64,000 bases of DNA from Nonomuraea angiospora (lineage in GTDB: Bacteria; Actinomycetota; Actinomycetes; Streptosporangiales; Streptosporangiaceae), in the NCBI RefSeq assembly GCF_014873145.1, contig NZ_JADBEK010000001.1, positions 2,480,001 through 2,544,000 of the forward strand. Reading direction: 5' to 3'. Under the pieces are notes generated by a model, which was not told where the DNA came from, ran no database searches, and saw only the letters and a list, made by a program, of their open reading frames with translations. The translations under genes were made by a program, and so were the position numbers. Shown here piece by piece: positions 17,085 through 26,712 of the stretch (the stretch's first letter is position 1; each line of letters starts with the position of its first letter).

Positions 17085-18104
17085 GCAGGCGCGGCGCGGA
17101 GTCGCGCCCCGGGCCGCCATCACTGTCGAGATCGCCGGGCTCCCCGACGCCGGAACCGTCACGCGCTGGGGACTGCCGGTCGCCAGGCTCGGCGCCGACC
17201 TGTCCGCCGTGATGACAGTGGGCCTGCTGCTCATGGCGACCGTCCTGCTCCCCTCCACCAAGGGGCTGCTGTCCCCCGAGGCGCGGGGATATGCGCGCAT
17301 GGCGTCGTGGGCCGCCCTGTCCTGGGCCGGGACGACCGCGCTGACCATGCTGTTCACGCTGTCGGATCTCCTGGCGGTGCCCGCCACGGGGCTGAGCGGC
17401 ACAGTGATCGTCAGCTTCGTCACCACCGTCCCGCAAGGCACCATGCTGCCGCTGGTGCTGATCCTGGCGGGCTGCGTCGCGGGATACGCCAGAGGGGTGG
17501 TGAGCGCGCATGGCGCCGCCGGACTGCTCGCCGTCGCGCTGCTGACGCTGCTTCCGCCCGTACTGACCGGCCACTCGGCCAGCTGTTCTCCTCCTCGTAC
17601 GGGCTGCCCATCCTGGCCAAGACGGCCACCTTGGTCATCCTGGGAGGGTTCGGCCGGCTTCACCGCCACCACACACTGGCAGCCCTGAACGCCGGCCGGC
17701 CACGGGCCTTCATCCGGCTCGCGGCCGGCGCTGTCGTGGTCATGGCCGCCGCCATCGGGCTGGCGGTGGCCCTGTCGCGGACCTCACCGCCGCCCACCGC
17801 GCTACCCGTCGACCTGGTTGGCGACCTGCTGGGATACGCGATGCCGCCCGAGCTCACCACCGCCCGCCTGGCCTCGCTGTGGCGCCTGGACCTCTTCTTC
17901 GCCCTGCTGACCCTCGCCGGCGCCGCCGGATACGCGGCGGGGGTCGTCCGGCTGCGCCGCAGAGGTGACTCCTGGCCTCTGGGGCGGTCGATCGCCTGGA
18001 CGGTCGGGCTCGTCCTCATCGTCGTCTTCACGCAGATGGGGATCGCCGCTGAGACCGGCCGCCAGGCGCTACATCTACAGATGAACATCTGGTCAGATGC
18101 TTAA
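17085..18104 (+). pseudogene. Broken CopD/YcnJ-like copper-resistance membrane protein
   Basis: The frame opens without a start codon and reads EIAGLPDAGTVTRWGLPVARL, then several membrane helices to LLPPVLTGHSAS near 17580. There it shifts frame, and about 60 residues of the family are missing. The second frame continues FSSSYGLPILAKTATLVILG to the stop at 18104 and adds four or five more membrane helices. CopD proteins move copper across the membrane. The N-terminal helix, the middle section and the frame are all damaged, so it is not functional as read. In other actinomycetes copD-like genes often neighbour blaI/M56 pairs (recalled, not checked). Confidence 0.75.
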
Positions 18105-18219
18105 ACTCTGTGCAATGAAACGACTACTCTTTGTATCAGGTGCCGTTGGTCAGGACCGGACCACCTGTTACACCGGGCTCCGCGGGCCCGGTGCGGACGC
18201 GCACAGGAAGGGGCTCTGT

Positions 18220-19113
18220 ATGAGAACCGTCCACGTCACCACCGCCGCTCCGGCGCGGCCTGGAGCTACTGCCTGCGCAAACGCATCGCCCCTGGCACGG
18301 CCCCGACCGCGGCCGACGCGCGCGTGGCGGCGGCCCGCTGCGACAGCCGTGCTCATCGTGTTCACGTTGATCCCCACTTCAGCCGCCCCTGCCGACGCCG
18401 TCCGGGCGGGCGGCCGGTGCCGTGCACCCGGCTTGATCGCCCATCGCGGCTATCCCCTCCCGGGGTCGGAGAACACGCTCGCCTCGCTGCGGCGGGCGCT
18501 GGCCGCCGGCGCCCGGCAGATGGAGATCGACATCCGCTTCACCAAAGATCATCAGCCGGTGCTCATGCATGACGCCACGCTGAACCGCTCCACGAACGGC
18601 AACGGCTTGGTGGCCACCTCGACCCTGGCCCGGATGCGCACACTGCGTGGCGGTGACGGACTCGCGCCGCCCACCTTGGCGCAGGCGCTGGGCGTGCTCC
18701 GCGGCCGCGCCAACCTGGTGCTGATCGAGCTGAAAAGCGTGCCGGACGAGGCTGACAGCCAAGCGCTTGCTGCCGTCTATCGCCACTATCGCCCCTACCG
18801 CTGGACGGCGCTGACCTCGTTTCTCCCCGGTGCGCTGACACGAGTGTCCTTCCTGCCGGTCGCCCAGGGACTGGTGGCTCGCACCGCCCCCTCTCCCGCC
18901 CAGGCCCGGGGCTACGCGTTCGTCGCCGTCCGCCACGACCGGCTCTCCCGCTCACAAGTGCGCCAGTACCACTCCGCCGGAGTGCCCGTCTACGCATGGA
19001 CCCCCAACACGCCCGCCGACTGGCGGCGCTTGGCCGGATATGGCGTCGACCGCATCATCACTGACCGAAGCGCCCAGTATTCGAGCTGGGCAAGCACCAT
19101 ATGCGCCCCCTGA
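18220..19113 (+). CDS. Secreted glycerophosphodiester phosphodiesterase
   Basis: The 297-aa protein starts with a long N-region and a signal peptide ending in TSAAPADAVRA. The GDPD domain follows: LIAHRGYPLPGSENTLAS (catalytic His and metal site), MEIDIRFTKDHQPVLMHD (E-x-D and second catalytic His), LIELKS and a final VDRIITDR. It hydrolyses deacylated phospholipid head groups outside the cell. The ATG at 18220 has AGGAAGG at good spacing. Confidence 0.93.
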   Translation: MRTVHVTTAAPARPGATACANASPLARPRPRPTRAWRRPAATAVLIVFTLIPTSAAPADAVRAGGRCRAPGLIAHRGYPLPGSENTLASLRRALAAGARQMEIDIRFTKDHQPVLMHDATLNRSTNGNGLVATSTLARMRTLRGGDGLAPPTLAQALGVLRGRANLVLIELKSVPDEADSQALAAVYRHYRPYRWTALTSFLPGALTRVSFLPVAQGLVARTAPSPAQARGYAFVAVRHDRLSRSQVRQYHSAGVPVYAWTPNTPADWRRLAGYGVDRIITDRSAQYSSWASTICAP

Positions 19114-19249
19114 ATCGCCGGACGCGGCAATCCGCCCCCGCACAGCCACGCCGCGACCGTCGACGGTCCCGTCCCAAGCGTCCGGCCACGGCCGGTTCGC
19201 CCTGGTGATGGCCGTCATGCTGCACTACCAGGCCGTCGGCGAAGCGCGG

Positions 19250-19819
19250 TCAATCCGCCAGTTCCTCGAGGAGCCGGTCCATCTCCTCTTCGGTGTTGTA
19301 GTAGTGAACGGAGGCCCGCACCACCGATGCCAGGCCGCGATCGGTCATGTCCAGGAGCGTCGAAGGCGCGCGTGAGACGCTGACGTTGATCGATCGACCG
19401 GCCAACCGGTCTTTGATCTCATCGGCGGGCACTCCGTCGACAGTGAAGGTGACGATGCCGCACTGCTCAGTCCCTTGGTCACGGACCTGGCAGCCGGGGA
19501 TCGCGGCCAGCCGTGCGCGCAGCAGGCCGGCAAGGGCGTAGACGCGGTCACGGTATGGGCCAGGCCCCAGCCGAGCGCCTCGTCGATGGCCGAGCCGGGC
19601 GGCCACACCGTACTCCCAGTTCTCGAACCTGCGCGCCCCCGGCTGCACCTCATAGCGACCCGAAGCGACCCAGCGAGCGCCGTGCAGGTCGGGATATGCG
19701 TGATCGAGATGAGCCGGACACGATCGTCGATCATCTCGCGCAGGGCCTCGACGGAGATCTGGCCGAGCCCGTCGTTGGGCACCACGTCCACCTGGACCCC
19801 GAAGCGCGCTGCTCCGCGG
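19250..19819 (-). pseudogene. Broken class-V aminotransferase-fold PLP enzyme
   Basis: Two frames make up the remnant. Upstream (about 19700-19795) one frame reads VPNDGLGQISVEALREMIDD and LISITHIPT, the usual block before the PLP lysine. After about 19690 the other frame continues with ENWEYGVAARLG and the C-terminal domain, CGIVTFTVDGVPADEIKDRL and ASVHYYNTEEEMDRLLEEL, to a stop at 19250. The PLP-binding N-terminal half and the lysine segment are gone. At its 5' side it abuts a DUF4142 fragment on the opposite strand. Confidence 0.75.
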
Positions 19820-19846
19820 TGAGCTGTTCACGCTCGCGGCTTCGTC

Positions 19847-20236
19847 GTGGCGGCCGCGGCGACGATCGTGCTGGTCATGCCGCCCTCGATCGATCCCGCC
19901 GCCACCGCGGCGACGCAGACGTCATCAGGCCCTCTCACGGCGGCGGACCGTGACCTGCTCATCAAAGTGCGGCAGGCGGGCCTGTGGGAGATGCCCGTAG
20001 GCGAGTACGCCGAGTCGCAGCGCGCCAAGGAGGTCGGCAGGCAGATCATGAACGAACACGCGAAGCTGGACCTGATGACCCGCCAGACCGCGAAGAAGCT
20101 GGGCGTCGCGCTGCCCGGCGACATGACCTACCCGGAATCCACCGGCCTGGTGGACCATGACCAACTGCCGGAACCTCCGACGCCCTCACCCGCCACGCCC
20201 CGCGCTGTGCCGGTCGAAACGGGGGGACAGAAATAA
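19847..20236 (+). CDS. Secreted DUF4142 protein, probably truncated
   Basis: The 129-aa ORF starts at GTG inside a hydrophobic signal-like stretch (AAAATIVLVMPPS). It continues LTAADRDLLIKVRQAGLWEM and EVGRQIMNEHAKLDLM, typical of the first half of DUF4142 (ferritin-like helical bundle). The second pair of helices is missing, and the tail is a Pro-rich sequence. An in-frame stop lies just before at 19820, so the original N-terminus is also lost. A pseudogene is the likely status. Confidence 0.5.
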   Translation: MAAAATIVLVMPPSIDPAATAATQTSSGPLTAADRDLLIKVRQAGLWEMPVGEYAESQRAKEVGRQIMNEHAKLDLMTRQTAKKLGVALPGDMTYPESTGLVDHDQLPEPPTPSPATPRAVPVETGGQK

Positions 20237-20360
20237 GGAGACAATCACCGAAGCGACTGGGCGGCGTCGGCCAGGCCTGCGGCGGGGTCGCTCAGCTGAT
20301 TCCCTGCCGCAAGCCCCGGCCGGCCCGCTGACATCGCGTCCGGGGCAGCCTCGACCCTCG

Positions 20361-21209
20361 TCAGGGCTGGTGGACGGTCGTGAAGTCCTTGCCGCCGTTC
20401 ATCGACTCGTAGACCGTGCCGTCCATGGCGGCGGCCAGGAGACGCTCGGCGGATACGGCGGTGAAGGCGACGGCCTGCATGGGCAGGCGCCCGGCCGGCT
20501 GCCAGGTCGCTCCTCGGTCGGCACTGACCTGCACCTGGCCGCCCGGGTCGACGCCGACCAGCCGATCCTTGCCGACGACGTCCAGGAACGACAGCAGCGG
20601 GGCTCCCTTCAGCGCTTCGAAGGATTTGCCGGAGTCGCCGCTGACCTTCACACCGTCGGGCGTCGTGGCGTAGAGGCGATCGGGCGCGTCGGCGCCGGCG
20701 GCGAGGTCGAGCAGGTCAAGCCGGGCGGCCGGCTCGAGGTCGGCTCCCTGCCCGCGCCAGATCTGGCCGGTCTGGCTGTCGTACCCGTAGGCCGTCTTCC
20801 CCGCGACCTGCAAGGCATGGAAGTCGGCCTTGCCCGCCAGCGCCACCTGCTCCCAGGTGAGGCCGGAGTCGGTGGAGCGGATCAGCCCGAGGTGCGGCGG
20901 CTCGCCGGCGGTGACGTCATCCGCGGCGGGGTGCCCGCTGGCGTAGAAGGTCTTCGGGCCGGCGACCGTGAAACCCATGTGGTCGGCGTCCCGGTCCCCC
21001 ACCCTGACCAGCTTCCCGTTCTCCAGGGTGAACAGGCCGAAGTGGCCCGCGACGTAGGTCTTGCCGGTCGCGGGGTCCACCCCCAGGCCGTGAACGTGCC
21101 CGACGCCCACGTCCGAGGGACGGGCGGAAGGGGTGGCGGCCGGTTCGCCGGCACCGCACGCCGTCAGGCCGATGGCCAGGGCAAGCGCCAGCCCCAGTTT
21201 CTTGATCAT
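20361..21209 (-). CDS. F510_1955-type BNR-repeat lipoprotein
   Basis: The 282-aa protein has a lipoprotein signal with lipobox LTAC near residue 18. A beta-propeller follows: HVHGLGVDPATGKTYVAGH, STDSGLTWEQ and SADRGATWQP are Asp-box/BNR repeats. Such proteins are annotated as glycosylhydrolase-like, but catalysis is unproven. It is 13 bp downstream of the multicopper oxidase gene, so they form an operon. The His-rich start of the propeller and the neighbour suggest a metal-related role on the outer membrane face (inference). Confidence 0.85.
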   Translation of the reverse strand: MIKKLGLALALAIGLTACGAGEPAATPSARPSDVGVGHVHGLGVDPATGKTYVAGHFGLFTLENGKLVRVGDRDADHMGFTVAGPKTFYASGHPAADDVTAGEPPHLGLIRSTDSGLTWEQVALAGKADFHALQVAGKTAYGYDSQTGQIWRGQGADLEPAARLDLLDLAAGADAPDRLYATTPDGVKVSGDSGKSFEALKGAPLLSFLDVVGKDRLVGVDPGGQVQVSADRGATWQPAGRLPMQAVAFTAVSAERLLAAAMDGTVYESMNGGKDFTTVHQP

Positions 21210-21222
21210 CGCGCGGGTCCTT

Positions 21223-22755
21223 TCAGGCCTGGTAGCCGAGCAGGCTCATCATCCCGGCCTCGGCGTGGTAGACGTTGTGGCAGTGGATCATCCACAGGCC
21301 GGGATTGTCGGCGTCGAAGTCGACGTCGAGGGTCGCGCCCGGGAGCACGATCGCGGTGTCCTTCCTGAGGCCGGTCCGCGCCAGGGCGAAGGTGTGGCCG
21401 TGCAGGTGCATGGGGTGCCACATCAGGCTCTGGTTGACGAACGACAGCCTGACCCGCTCCCCGGACCTGATCGGCTCGATGATCTTCGGGTCGTATTTCC
21501 TGCCGTTGATGGCCCAGTCGTACTTGGCCATGGTTCCGGTGAGGTTCAGAGTGATCGTCCGATCTGCGGCCCGCTGCGGCAGCCGTACGTCCTGCGCGGG
21601 TTTCAGCTGGTCATAGCCGACGATGCGGCTGTTCAGCTCGTCGGGCCGGGCATCGGCCTGCGGGGTTCTGGCGCTCTTGGCGGTGCGAACCAGGGCACGG
21701 GCCAGCCCCCGCTTGCCTTCCGCCAGCGCGACCAGGGGAAAGGCGCCGTCCTTCAGGGTGACCAGCACGTCGTAGCGTTCGCCCATGCCGAGCAGCAGCG
21801 CGTCGGTCTCCACCGGCTCCACCGGGAAGCCGTCGGCGTGGGTGACGGTCAGCCGGTGGCCGCCCAGCGCCACCCGGAACGCGGTGTCGCCACCCGCGTT
21901 GATCAACCTGATGCGCACCCGGACACCCGGCTTGGCGGTGAACGTCTCCGGAGCGGCGGCCACCCGCCCGTTGATCAGGAAATGCGGGTAGTAGACGTCG
22001 CCGGCGTCTCCGCCGAGCAGGTCGCTCTCGGCGTTCATCATCATGTGCGGCCACTTCGCCGACGCGGTCGGCGTGGGCGTGGGCATGGCCATGCCGCCGT
22101 GGCCGTCGTGTCCGCCACCGCCGGTCGTCATGCCCGCCATCGCGGTCAGCTCCGCCAGCACGTCGTCGGGGGTGCCGGTCACGCCGTCCATCCAGTCATC
22201 CAGGACGACGACCCATTCCTCGTCGTAGCCGAGCGGCTCGGCCGGGTCCTCGACGATCAGCGGCGCGTAAAGGCCGCAGTCGAGCTGCGTGCCATGGTGC
22301 GGATGGAACCAGTAGGTCCCCGGATGGGCGGCGGTGAACTCGTAGAGGTGCTCGCCGCCGGACGGAACGGGCTGTTGGGTCACGCCCGGCACGCCGTCGG
22401 CGTCGTTGCGCAACGCCAGGCCGTGCCAGTGCACGGTCGTCTCCTTCGGCAGCCGGTTGACGAGCCTGGCCCGGACCACCTCCCCGTTGGCGACGCGGAT
22501 CACCTGGCCAGGCAGGCGATCGCCGTACAGCCAGGTCCGCACGGTCGGCCCGCCGAGGTCGGCTCGCCCCTCATGGGCGAGGAGCCGGAACTCCCGTACG
22601 GAGCCAGGACGCCGGGCGGCTTCGGCGGCCCGCACCTGCGCCCCACCAGGCTGAACAAAAGTGGTGCTCTCGCTCGTCGAGCACGCCGACAACACGGCTC
22701 CTCCCACGGCGGCCACGCCGGCACGCAGGAAGAACCGTCGATCGATGGATGTCAT
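21223..22755 (-). CDS. Multicopper oxidase, Tat-exported
   Basis: The 510-aa three-domain cupredoxin protein starts MTSIDRRFFLRAGVAAVGG, a twin-arginine signal, followed by LSACS, which may also be a lipobox. All four copper motifs are visible: TTVHWHGLAL, YWFHPHHGTQ, MWHPMHLHGHTFAL and MIHCHNVYHAEAGMM. The last contains the T1 Cys and an axial Met. A Met/His-rich insert (GGGGHDGHGGMAMP) near residue 215 resembles the copper-sensing loop of CueO-like cuprous oxidases. It probably detoxifies Cu(I). Confidence 0.95.
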   Translation of the reverse strand: MTSIDRRFFLRAGVAAVGGAVLSACSTSESTTFVQPGGAQVRAAEAARRPGSVREFRLLAHEGRADLGGPTVRTWLYGDRLPGQVIRVANGEVVRARLVNRLPKETTVHWHGLALRNDADGVPGVTQQPVPSGGEHLYEFTAAHPGTYWFHPHHGTQLDCGLYAPLIVEDPAEPLGYDEEWVVVLDDWMDGVTGTPDDVLAELTAMAGMTTGGGGHDGHGGMAMPTPTPTASAKWPHMMMNAESDLLGGDAGDVYYPHFLINGRVAAAPETFTAKPGVRVRIRLINAGGDTAFRVALGGHRLTVTHADGFPVEPVETDALLLGMGERYDVLVTLKDGAFPLVALAEGKRGLARALVRTAKSARTPQADARPDELNSRIVGYDQLKPAQDVRLPQRAADRTITLNLTGTMAKYDWAINGRKYDPKIIEPIRSGERVRLSFVNQSLMWHPMHLHGHTFALARTGLRKDTAIVLPGATLDVDFDADNPGLWMIHCHNVYHAEAGMMSLLGYQA

Positions 22756-22821
22756 GAATCGCTCACGGTTCGAAACGGACGGGAATCCTTGACGCCGGGC
22801 TCAGCCCGGCCCAGAGGACTC

Positions 22822-23214
22822 CTATGTCCGCAGAACCGCTACGCGTCGGAGAGAAAGCGCGTACGGCAGCGGCGACCCGCGCACCGCGGGCAGTTCCCTC
22901 GGGCGATGCGCGCCCGAGCGACCGATGGCATTCGGCCGGCCGAGGCCGAACAGGGCCAGCACGAACACGACGACCACCGCGGCCAGCGCGGCCAGGCACA
23001 ACACGACAGGACCGTGATCGGAGCCGACGGACGACCCGTGGCCTGCGCTCATGCCAGGATGATCGTCACCCGACGCGGAGGCGCAGGCGCCGACCGCGGT
23101 GTGAGCGGCCGCGCAGAAGTGTGCGGTGGCGTAACTGAGCCCGACGCCCAGCAGGACGGCGGCCACGAGCACGAGTTTCGGCAGCACCGCGGCGAACGCG
23201 TTTCTCCCGCTCAC
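22822..23214 (-). CDS. Small two-helix membrane protein with His/Met-rich loop
   Basis: The 130-aa ORF starts at GTG. It has a membrane helix at residues 10-30, a short loop with HFCAAAHT and a segment DDHPGMSAGHGSSVGSDHG, then a second helix (VVLCLAALAAVVVVFVLALF). The basic C-terminal tail is probably cytoplasmic. I do not recognise the family with certainty. Lying 66 bp upstream of the multicopper oxidase gene on the same strand, with potential metal ligands outside the membrane, it is probably the first gene of a copper-handling operon. Confidence 0.6.
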   Translation of the reverse strand: MSGRNAFAAVLPKLVLVAAVLLGVGLSYATAHFCAAAHTAVGACASASGDDHPGMSAGHGSSVGSDHGPVVLCLAALAAVVVVFVLALFGLGRPNAIGRSGAHRPRELPAVRGSPLPYALSLRRVAVLRT

Positions 23215-23727
23215 GACTCATCCCACCAGACAGACACGGCTTCACCTTACCGGCACGAGGTATCGCCCTACGTCTGGCCTCGGCAGGAAGATGCCGGCGG
23301 CACTGCCAGAGGAGCTCAGCCGCAGGGCGCCCATGGTCACCTGGAGCGCACCGAGGGCGGCCAGGCCGTACGCCTAGTGGCTCGTCTCGCCCGCGGCTAC
23401 GGCGGTCGCGGGGGCGTACGGGTCATCCGCGGAAGGCACCCCGTGGGAGAGCAGCACGAAGGGTCATGGCCAGCGCGCTCCAGGCCGGCCTCGTCACCGC
23501 CGCGTTCCCCCCGATCACCCCTGGCTCCCAGACGATCACACGGTATTCGTCGTGACCTAAGACGGATGAAAAGCTGACCGACAACAGTCGCGTGGCCGTA
23601 TCCGCGAGGTTCCGCGCATGGTCCAGATCGCGCCTGCCCTGTTCGCCTCCCGGACGCCCTGCGCGACATCAGCCAACAAATCGGACGCTCTTGACACGGC
23701 ATCCAGGCGACGCCATAACTTGATTAT
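23215..23727. other. Gene-poor stretch
   Basis: This lies between the copper operon and the arsR gene. Several short frames with biased composition are present, but none has a domain I can name. It should hold the two outward promoters. Confidence 0.4.
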
Positions 23728-24141
23728 ATGAAAGAGTCTTCAGATGAGCGCGTGTTGAAGATGGACGGCTGTGCTGTCAAGGTGGTCGACGCGGACAGGG
23801 TGTCCGCCGTCTGCGAGCGCATGCCTGCCGCCGAGGATCTGACCGACACTGCCGACATCTTCGGCCTGCTGTCCGACCCGAACCGGCTGCGACTGCTGGT
23901 GGCGCTGCTGGACGGCGAGCTGTGCGTGTGCGACCTGGCCGCGGTGACCGGCCAGAGCGAGTCGGCCGTCTCCCACGCGCTGCGACTGCTGCGCGCGCAC
24001 CGCATCGTCGCCGCGCGCCGATCCGGCCGGATGGCCTACTACCGCCTGGAAGACCCGCACGTACGCATGCTGCTCGACCTGGCGCTCGCCCACACCGAGC
24101 ACACCGACGCCATCCACCCCGAACGCGACGGAAACACCTGA
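23728..24141 (+). CDS. ArsR/SmtB-family metal-sensing repressor
   Basis: The 137-aa winged-helix protein has IFGLLSDPNRLRLLVALLDG, then ELCVCDLA, then the recognition helix SESAVSHALRLLRAH. Two metal-site patterns are present. ELCVCDL is the alpha3 cysteine pair of ArsR/CadC-type sensors. DPHVRMLLDLALAHTEH is the full D-x-H-x10-H-x2-H alpha5 zinc/cobalt/nickel site of SmtB/CzrA. The efflux gene follows with a 1-bp overlap (TGATG at 24139), so it probably represses its own operon until Zn, Co or Cd binds. Confidence 0.93.
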   Translation: MKESSDERVLKMDGCAVKVVDADRVSAVCERMPAAEDLTDTADIFGLLSDPNRLRLLVALLDGELCVCDLAAVTGQSESAVSHALRLLRAHRIVAARRSGRMAYYRLEDPHVRMLLDLALAHTEHTDAIHPERDGNT

Positions 24142-25040
24142 TGGGCGCCGGGCACGGGCACGGTCACGCGGGCAGCCGGCACCGCCGGCGCCTCGGTGTC
24201 TCCTTCGCGCTCATCGGCTCCTTCTTCATCGTCGAGCTCGCCTACGGCCTGATCTCCGGCTCGCTGGCACTGATGTCCGACGCCGGACACATGGCCGCCG
24301 ACGTTGTCACCCTCGGCGCGGCCCTGATCGCCACCAGAATCGCCACCCGCCGGGACACCACGGGCCGCCGCAGTTACGGCTCCTACCGGGCCGAGGTGTT
24401 CGCGTCCCTGCTGGCCGTCGTGCTGATGCTGGGCGTCGCCCTCTACGTGGTCGCCGAAGCCATCGGCCGGATCGGCGGGCCGGCCGAGGTCTCCTCCGGC
24501 CCGATGCTCGTCGTCGGCGCCATCGGCCTGATCGTCAACCTCATCGCCCTGCTACTGCTGCGCTCAGGCGCCAGCGAGAGCCTCAACGTCAAGGGCGCCT
24601 ATCTCGAAGTCGTCGCCGACACCGCCGGATCCGTCGGCGTCATCATCGCGGGCTGGCTCGTCGCCGCCACCGGCCAGACGTTCTGGGACACCGTCGTCGC
24701 CCTGGCCATCGGCGTCTTCGTCGCCGTACGCGCCATCTCCCTGGGCCGTCAGGTCTTCGCCGTGCTCGGCCAGCACGTGCCCGAAGGCATGGACGCCACC
24801 ACGGTCGCACACGACCTGGCCGCGATCGACGGCGTGCGCGACGTACACGACCTGCACCTGTGGACCCTCACCTCCGGCATGAACGTCGCCACCGCCCACC
24901 TCGTCACCGCCGACCAGAACGACAATCACGCCGTCCTGGACCAGGCCCGTGACGTGCTGCTGCGCCGCCACGGCGTCGCCCACGCCACCCTCCAGGTCGA
25001 ACCCGCCAACCACAAGGGCTGCGACGAACTCGGCTGGTAA
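24141..25040 (+). CDS. Cation diffusion facilitator (Zn/Co/Cd efflux)
   Basis: The 299-aa protein starts with a His-rich MGAGHGHGHAG, followed by six membrane helices. LMSDAGHMAADV supplies the TM2 D-x3-H-x3-D metal site, and EVVADTAGSVGV is TM5, with Glu in place of the common His. The C-terminal cytosolic domain (VHDLHLWTL, HATLQVE) is the usual dimerising metal-binding fold. It exports divalent metal in exchange for protons and is translationally coupled to the ArsR repressor. Confidence 0.94.
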   Translation: MGAGHGHGHAGSRHRRRLGVSFALIGSFFIVELAYGLISGSLALMSDAGHMAADVVTLGAALIATRIATRRDTTGRRSYGSYRAEVFASLLAVVLMLGVALYVVAEAIGRIGGPAEVSSGPMLVVGAIGLIVNLIALLLLRSGASESLNVKGAYLEVVADTAGSVGVIIAGWLVAATGQTFWDTVVALAIGVFVAVRAISLGRQVFAVLGQHVPEGMDATTVAHDLAAIDGVRDVHDLHLWTLTSGMNVATAHLVTADQNDNHAVLDQARDVLLRRHGVAHATLQVEPANHKGCDELGW

Positions 25041-25172
25041 CCGACTGCCGAGGCCCGGCCCGTCAGAAACGAAGGAGCGCGGAGCCCTGTCTCGCCTCGA
25101 TCATCGGGCTTAACCGCCTCTTATGTGACTCCTGACACTCTTCGAGAGCATCGGGACTTAGGGAGATGGCGG

Positions 25173-26399
25173 ATGAACGCGAGCGAGCCCCATCAGCAGG
25201 GGACCAGCGGGTGGAGTCAGTTCGGCAGTGCACCGCCGGTGGCCGGGGGCTTCCCCCGACGCGACACGATCGTCATGGAGCAGCCGCCACCGCCGCCACC
25301 TCCCGTGAATGAGCCCGGTTCCGGCGCCGGCCGAAGGGCCGTCGCCGCGCTGGCCCTGGCCGCCATGGCCATCGGCGGCGGCGTTGTGGGCGCCGTCGTT
25401 GTCAGCACGTTCCGGGCCGAGCCGGTGGCCACCGCCGGCGCGCCGAGCCCAGTCTTCAAGTCGGCCGCCGACCAGCTCACGGTGGCCGAGGTCGCGGCCA
25501 AGGTGCAGCCGACCGTCGTGATGATCCAGGGCCAGAGCGGCGAGGGCTCCGGAGTGGTGCTGTCGCCGGACGGGCTCATCCTCACCAACAACCACGTGGT
25601 CGAAGGGGCCGGCCAGGGCGGCGGGCAGATGACCGTCAAGTTCAGCGACGGCAAGACGGCCAAGGCCGGCGTCGTCGGCACCGACCCGGCCACCGACCTC
25701 GCCGTCATCAGGGCCGAAGGCGTCTCCGGGCTGGCCAAGGCCACCCTCGGCGACAGCGGCGCGCTCAAGGTCGGCGACCCGGTGCTGGCCATCGGAAGCC
25801 CGCTCGGGCTGGACGGATCGGTTACGGCGGGCATCGTCAGCGCGCTCGACCGTACCCTCACCACCGGTCCTGACCAACGGCAGCAGATCCCGCCGGGCTT
25901 GGGCCAGGAGCAGCAGCAGAGCGCCGGGACCACGATCGGCGGCGCCATCCAGACCGACGCCGCCATCAACCCCGGCAACTCCGGCGGCGCGCTGGTGAAC
26001 GCCACCGGCGAGCTGATCGGCATCAACACCGCGATCGCCTCGAACGCGGCGGGCGGCGGCGTCGGCTTCGCCATCCCGGTCAACACCGCCAAGCAGGTCT
26101 CCGAGCAGCTCATCAGCAACGGCAAGGTCAGCCACGCGTTCCTCGGCGTGAGCGTCACCGACGCGACCGGCGACGTTCCCGGCGCCCTGATCGGGCAGAT
26201 CACCGCGGGGAGCCCGGCGGACAAGGCGGGCCTGAAGCAGGGGGACCTGATCACCAAGATCGGCGACACGACGGTCGACGCAGGGGAAACGGTGGTCGGA
26301 CAGGTGAGAGGTTTCAAACCGGGCCAACAGGTCAAGATCACGTACATGAGGGACGGCAAGCTCAGCGAGGTCACCGTTGCCCTCCAAGAGAAGAGGTAG
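25173..26399 (+). CDS. HtrA/DegP-like trypsin-fold protease with PDZ domain
   Basis: The 408-aa protein has a Pro-rich cytoplasmic N-terminus (EQPPPPPPPVNEP), one membrane anchor around residues 50-75, a trypsin-like domain and one C-terminal PDZ domain. The catalytic triad is His in LTNNHVV, Asp in ATDLAVI and Ser in NPGNSGGAL. PDZ landmarks are FLGVSVTDA and GSPADKAGLKQGDLI. It should degrade or fold misassembled proteins outside the membrane. ATG 25173 has GGGAGA seven bases upstream. A strong hairpin terminator follows at 26470. Confidence 0.94.
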   Translation: MNASEPHQQGTSGWSQFGSAPPVAGGFPRRDTIVMEQPPPPPPPVNEPGSGAGRRAVAALALAAMAIGGGVVGAVVVSTFRAEPVATAGAPSPVFKSAADQLTVAEVAAKVQPTVVMIQGQSGEGSGVVLSPDGLILTNNHVVEGAGQGGGQMTVKFSDGKTAKAGVVGTDPATDLAVIRAEGVSGLAKATLGDSGALKVGDPVLAIGSPLGLDGSVTAGIVSALDRTLTTGPDQRQQIPPGLGQEQQQSAGTTIGGAIQTDAAINPGNSGGALVNATGELIGINTAIASNAAGGGVGFAIPVNTAKQVSEQLISNGKVSHAFLGVSVTDATGDVPGALIGQITAGSPADKAGLKQGDLITKIGDTTVDAGETVVGQVRGFKPGQQVKITYMRDGKLSEVTVALQEKR

Positions 26400-26469
26400 C
26401 GGGACTCCCCCAAGTCCGCCATCAGGAGAGGCGCCGGCTCACTCTCGCGCGCTACCACCGCGGTCCACA

Positions 26470-26499
26470 CCGCCAGCGCCACCCGGTTGGCGCTGGCGG
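26470..26499 (+). terminator. Hairpin terminator after the htrA-like gene
   Basis: Twelve-bp arms CCGCCAGCGCCA and TGGCGCTGGCGG surround a 6-base loop, 70 bp after the stop codon. There is no long T-tract, which is usual for actinobacterial terminators. Confidence 0.6.
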
Positions 26500-26712
26500 G
26501 TTGTCGTCCCCCGACACTGACCGGGTCACCTTCACCATCACCCTGCACACCGCCCGCGATCAGTCCTCCGATCGCCAAACGCGATCTCCAGGCAAACGGC
26601 CAAGCGCCAGGTCGACCGCCCGACCGTTCGAGGACTGACGGGTGTTGACGATCGGCTTCCCGCGGAGCCACCTGATGCCGGGCATCGGCCCGCGAGCATG
26701 CTCGTGTGGGGG

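Noticed and set aside
18078..18091. CAGATG-AA-CATCTG dyad as a further regulatory site
   Set aside because: It lies inside the end of the copD-like frame and does not resemble the TTCTAC operators.
21133..23577. Plus-strand frame of over 800 codons opposite the copper operon
   Set aside because: It crosses three minus-strand genes with clear motifs and has no recognisable domain itself.
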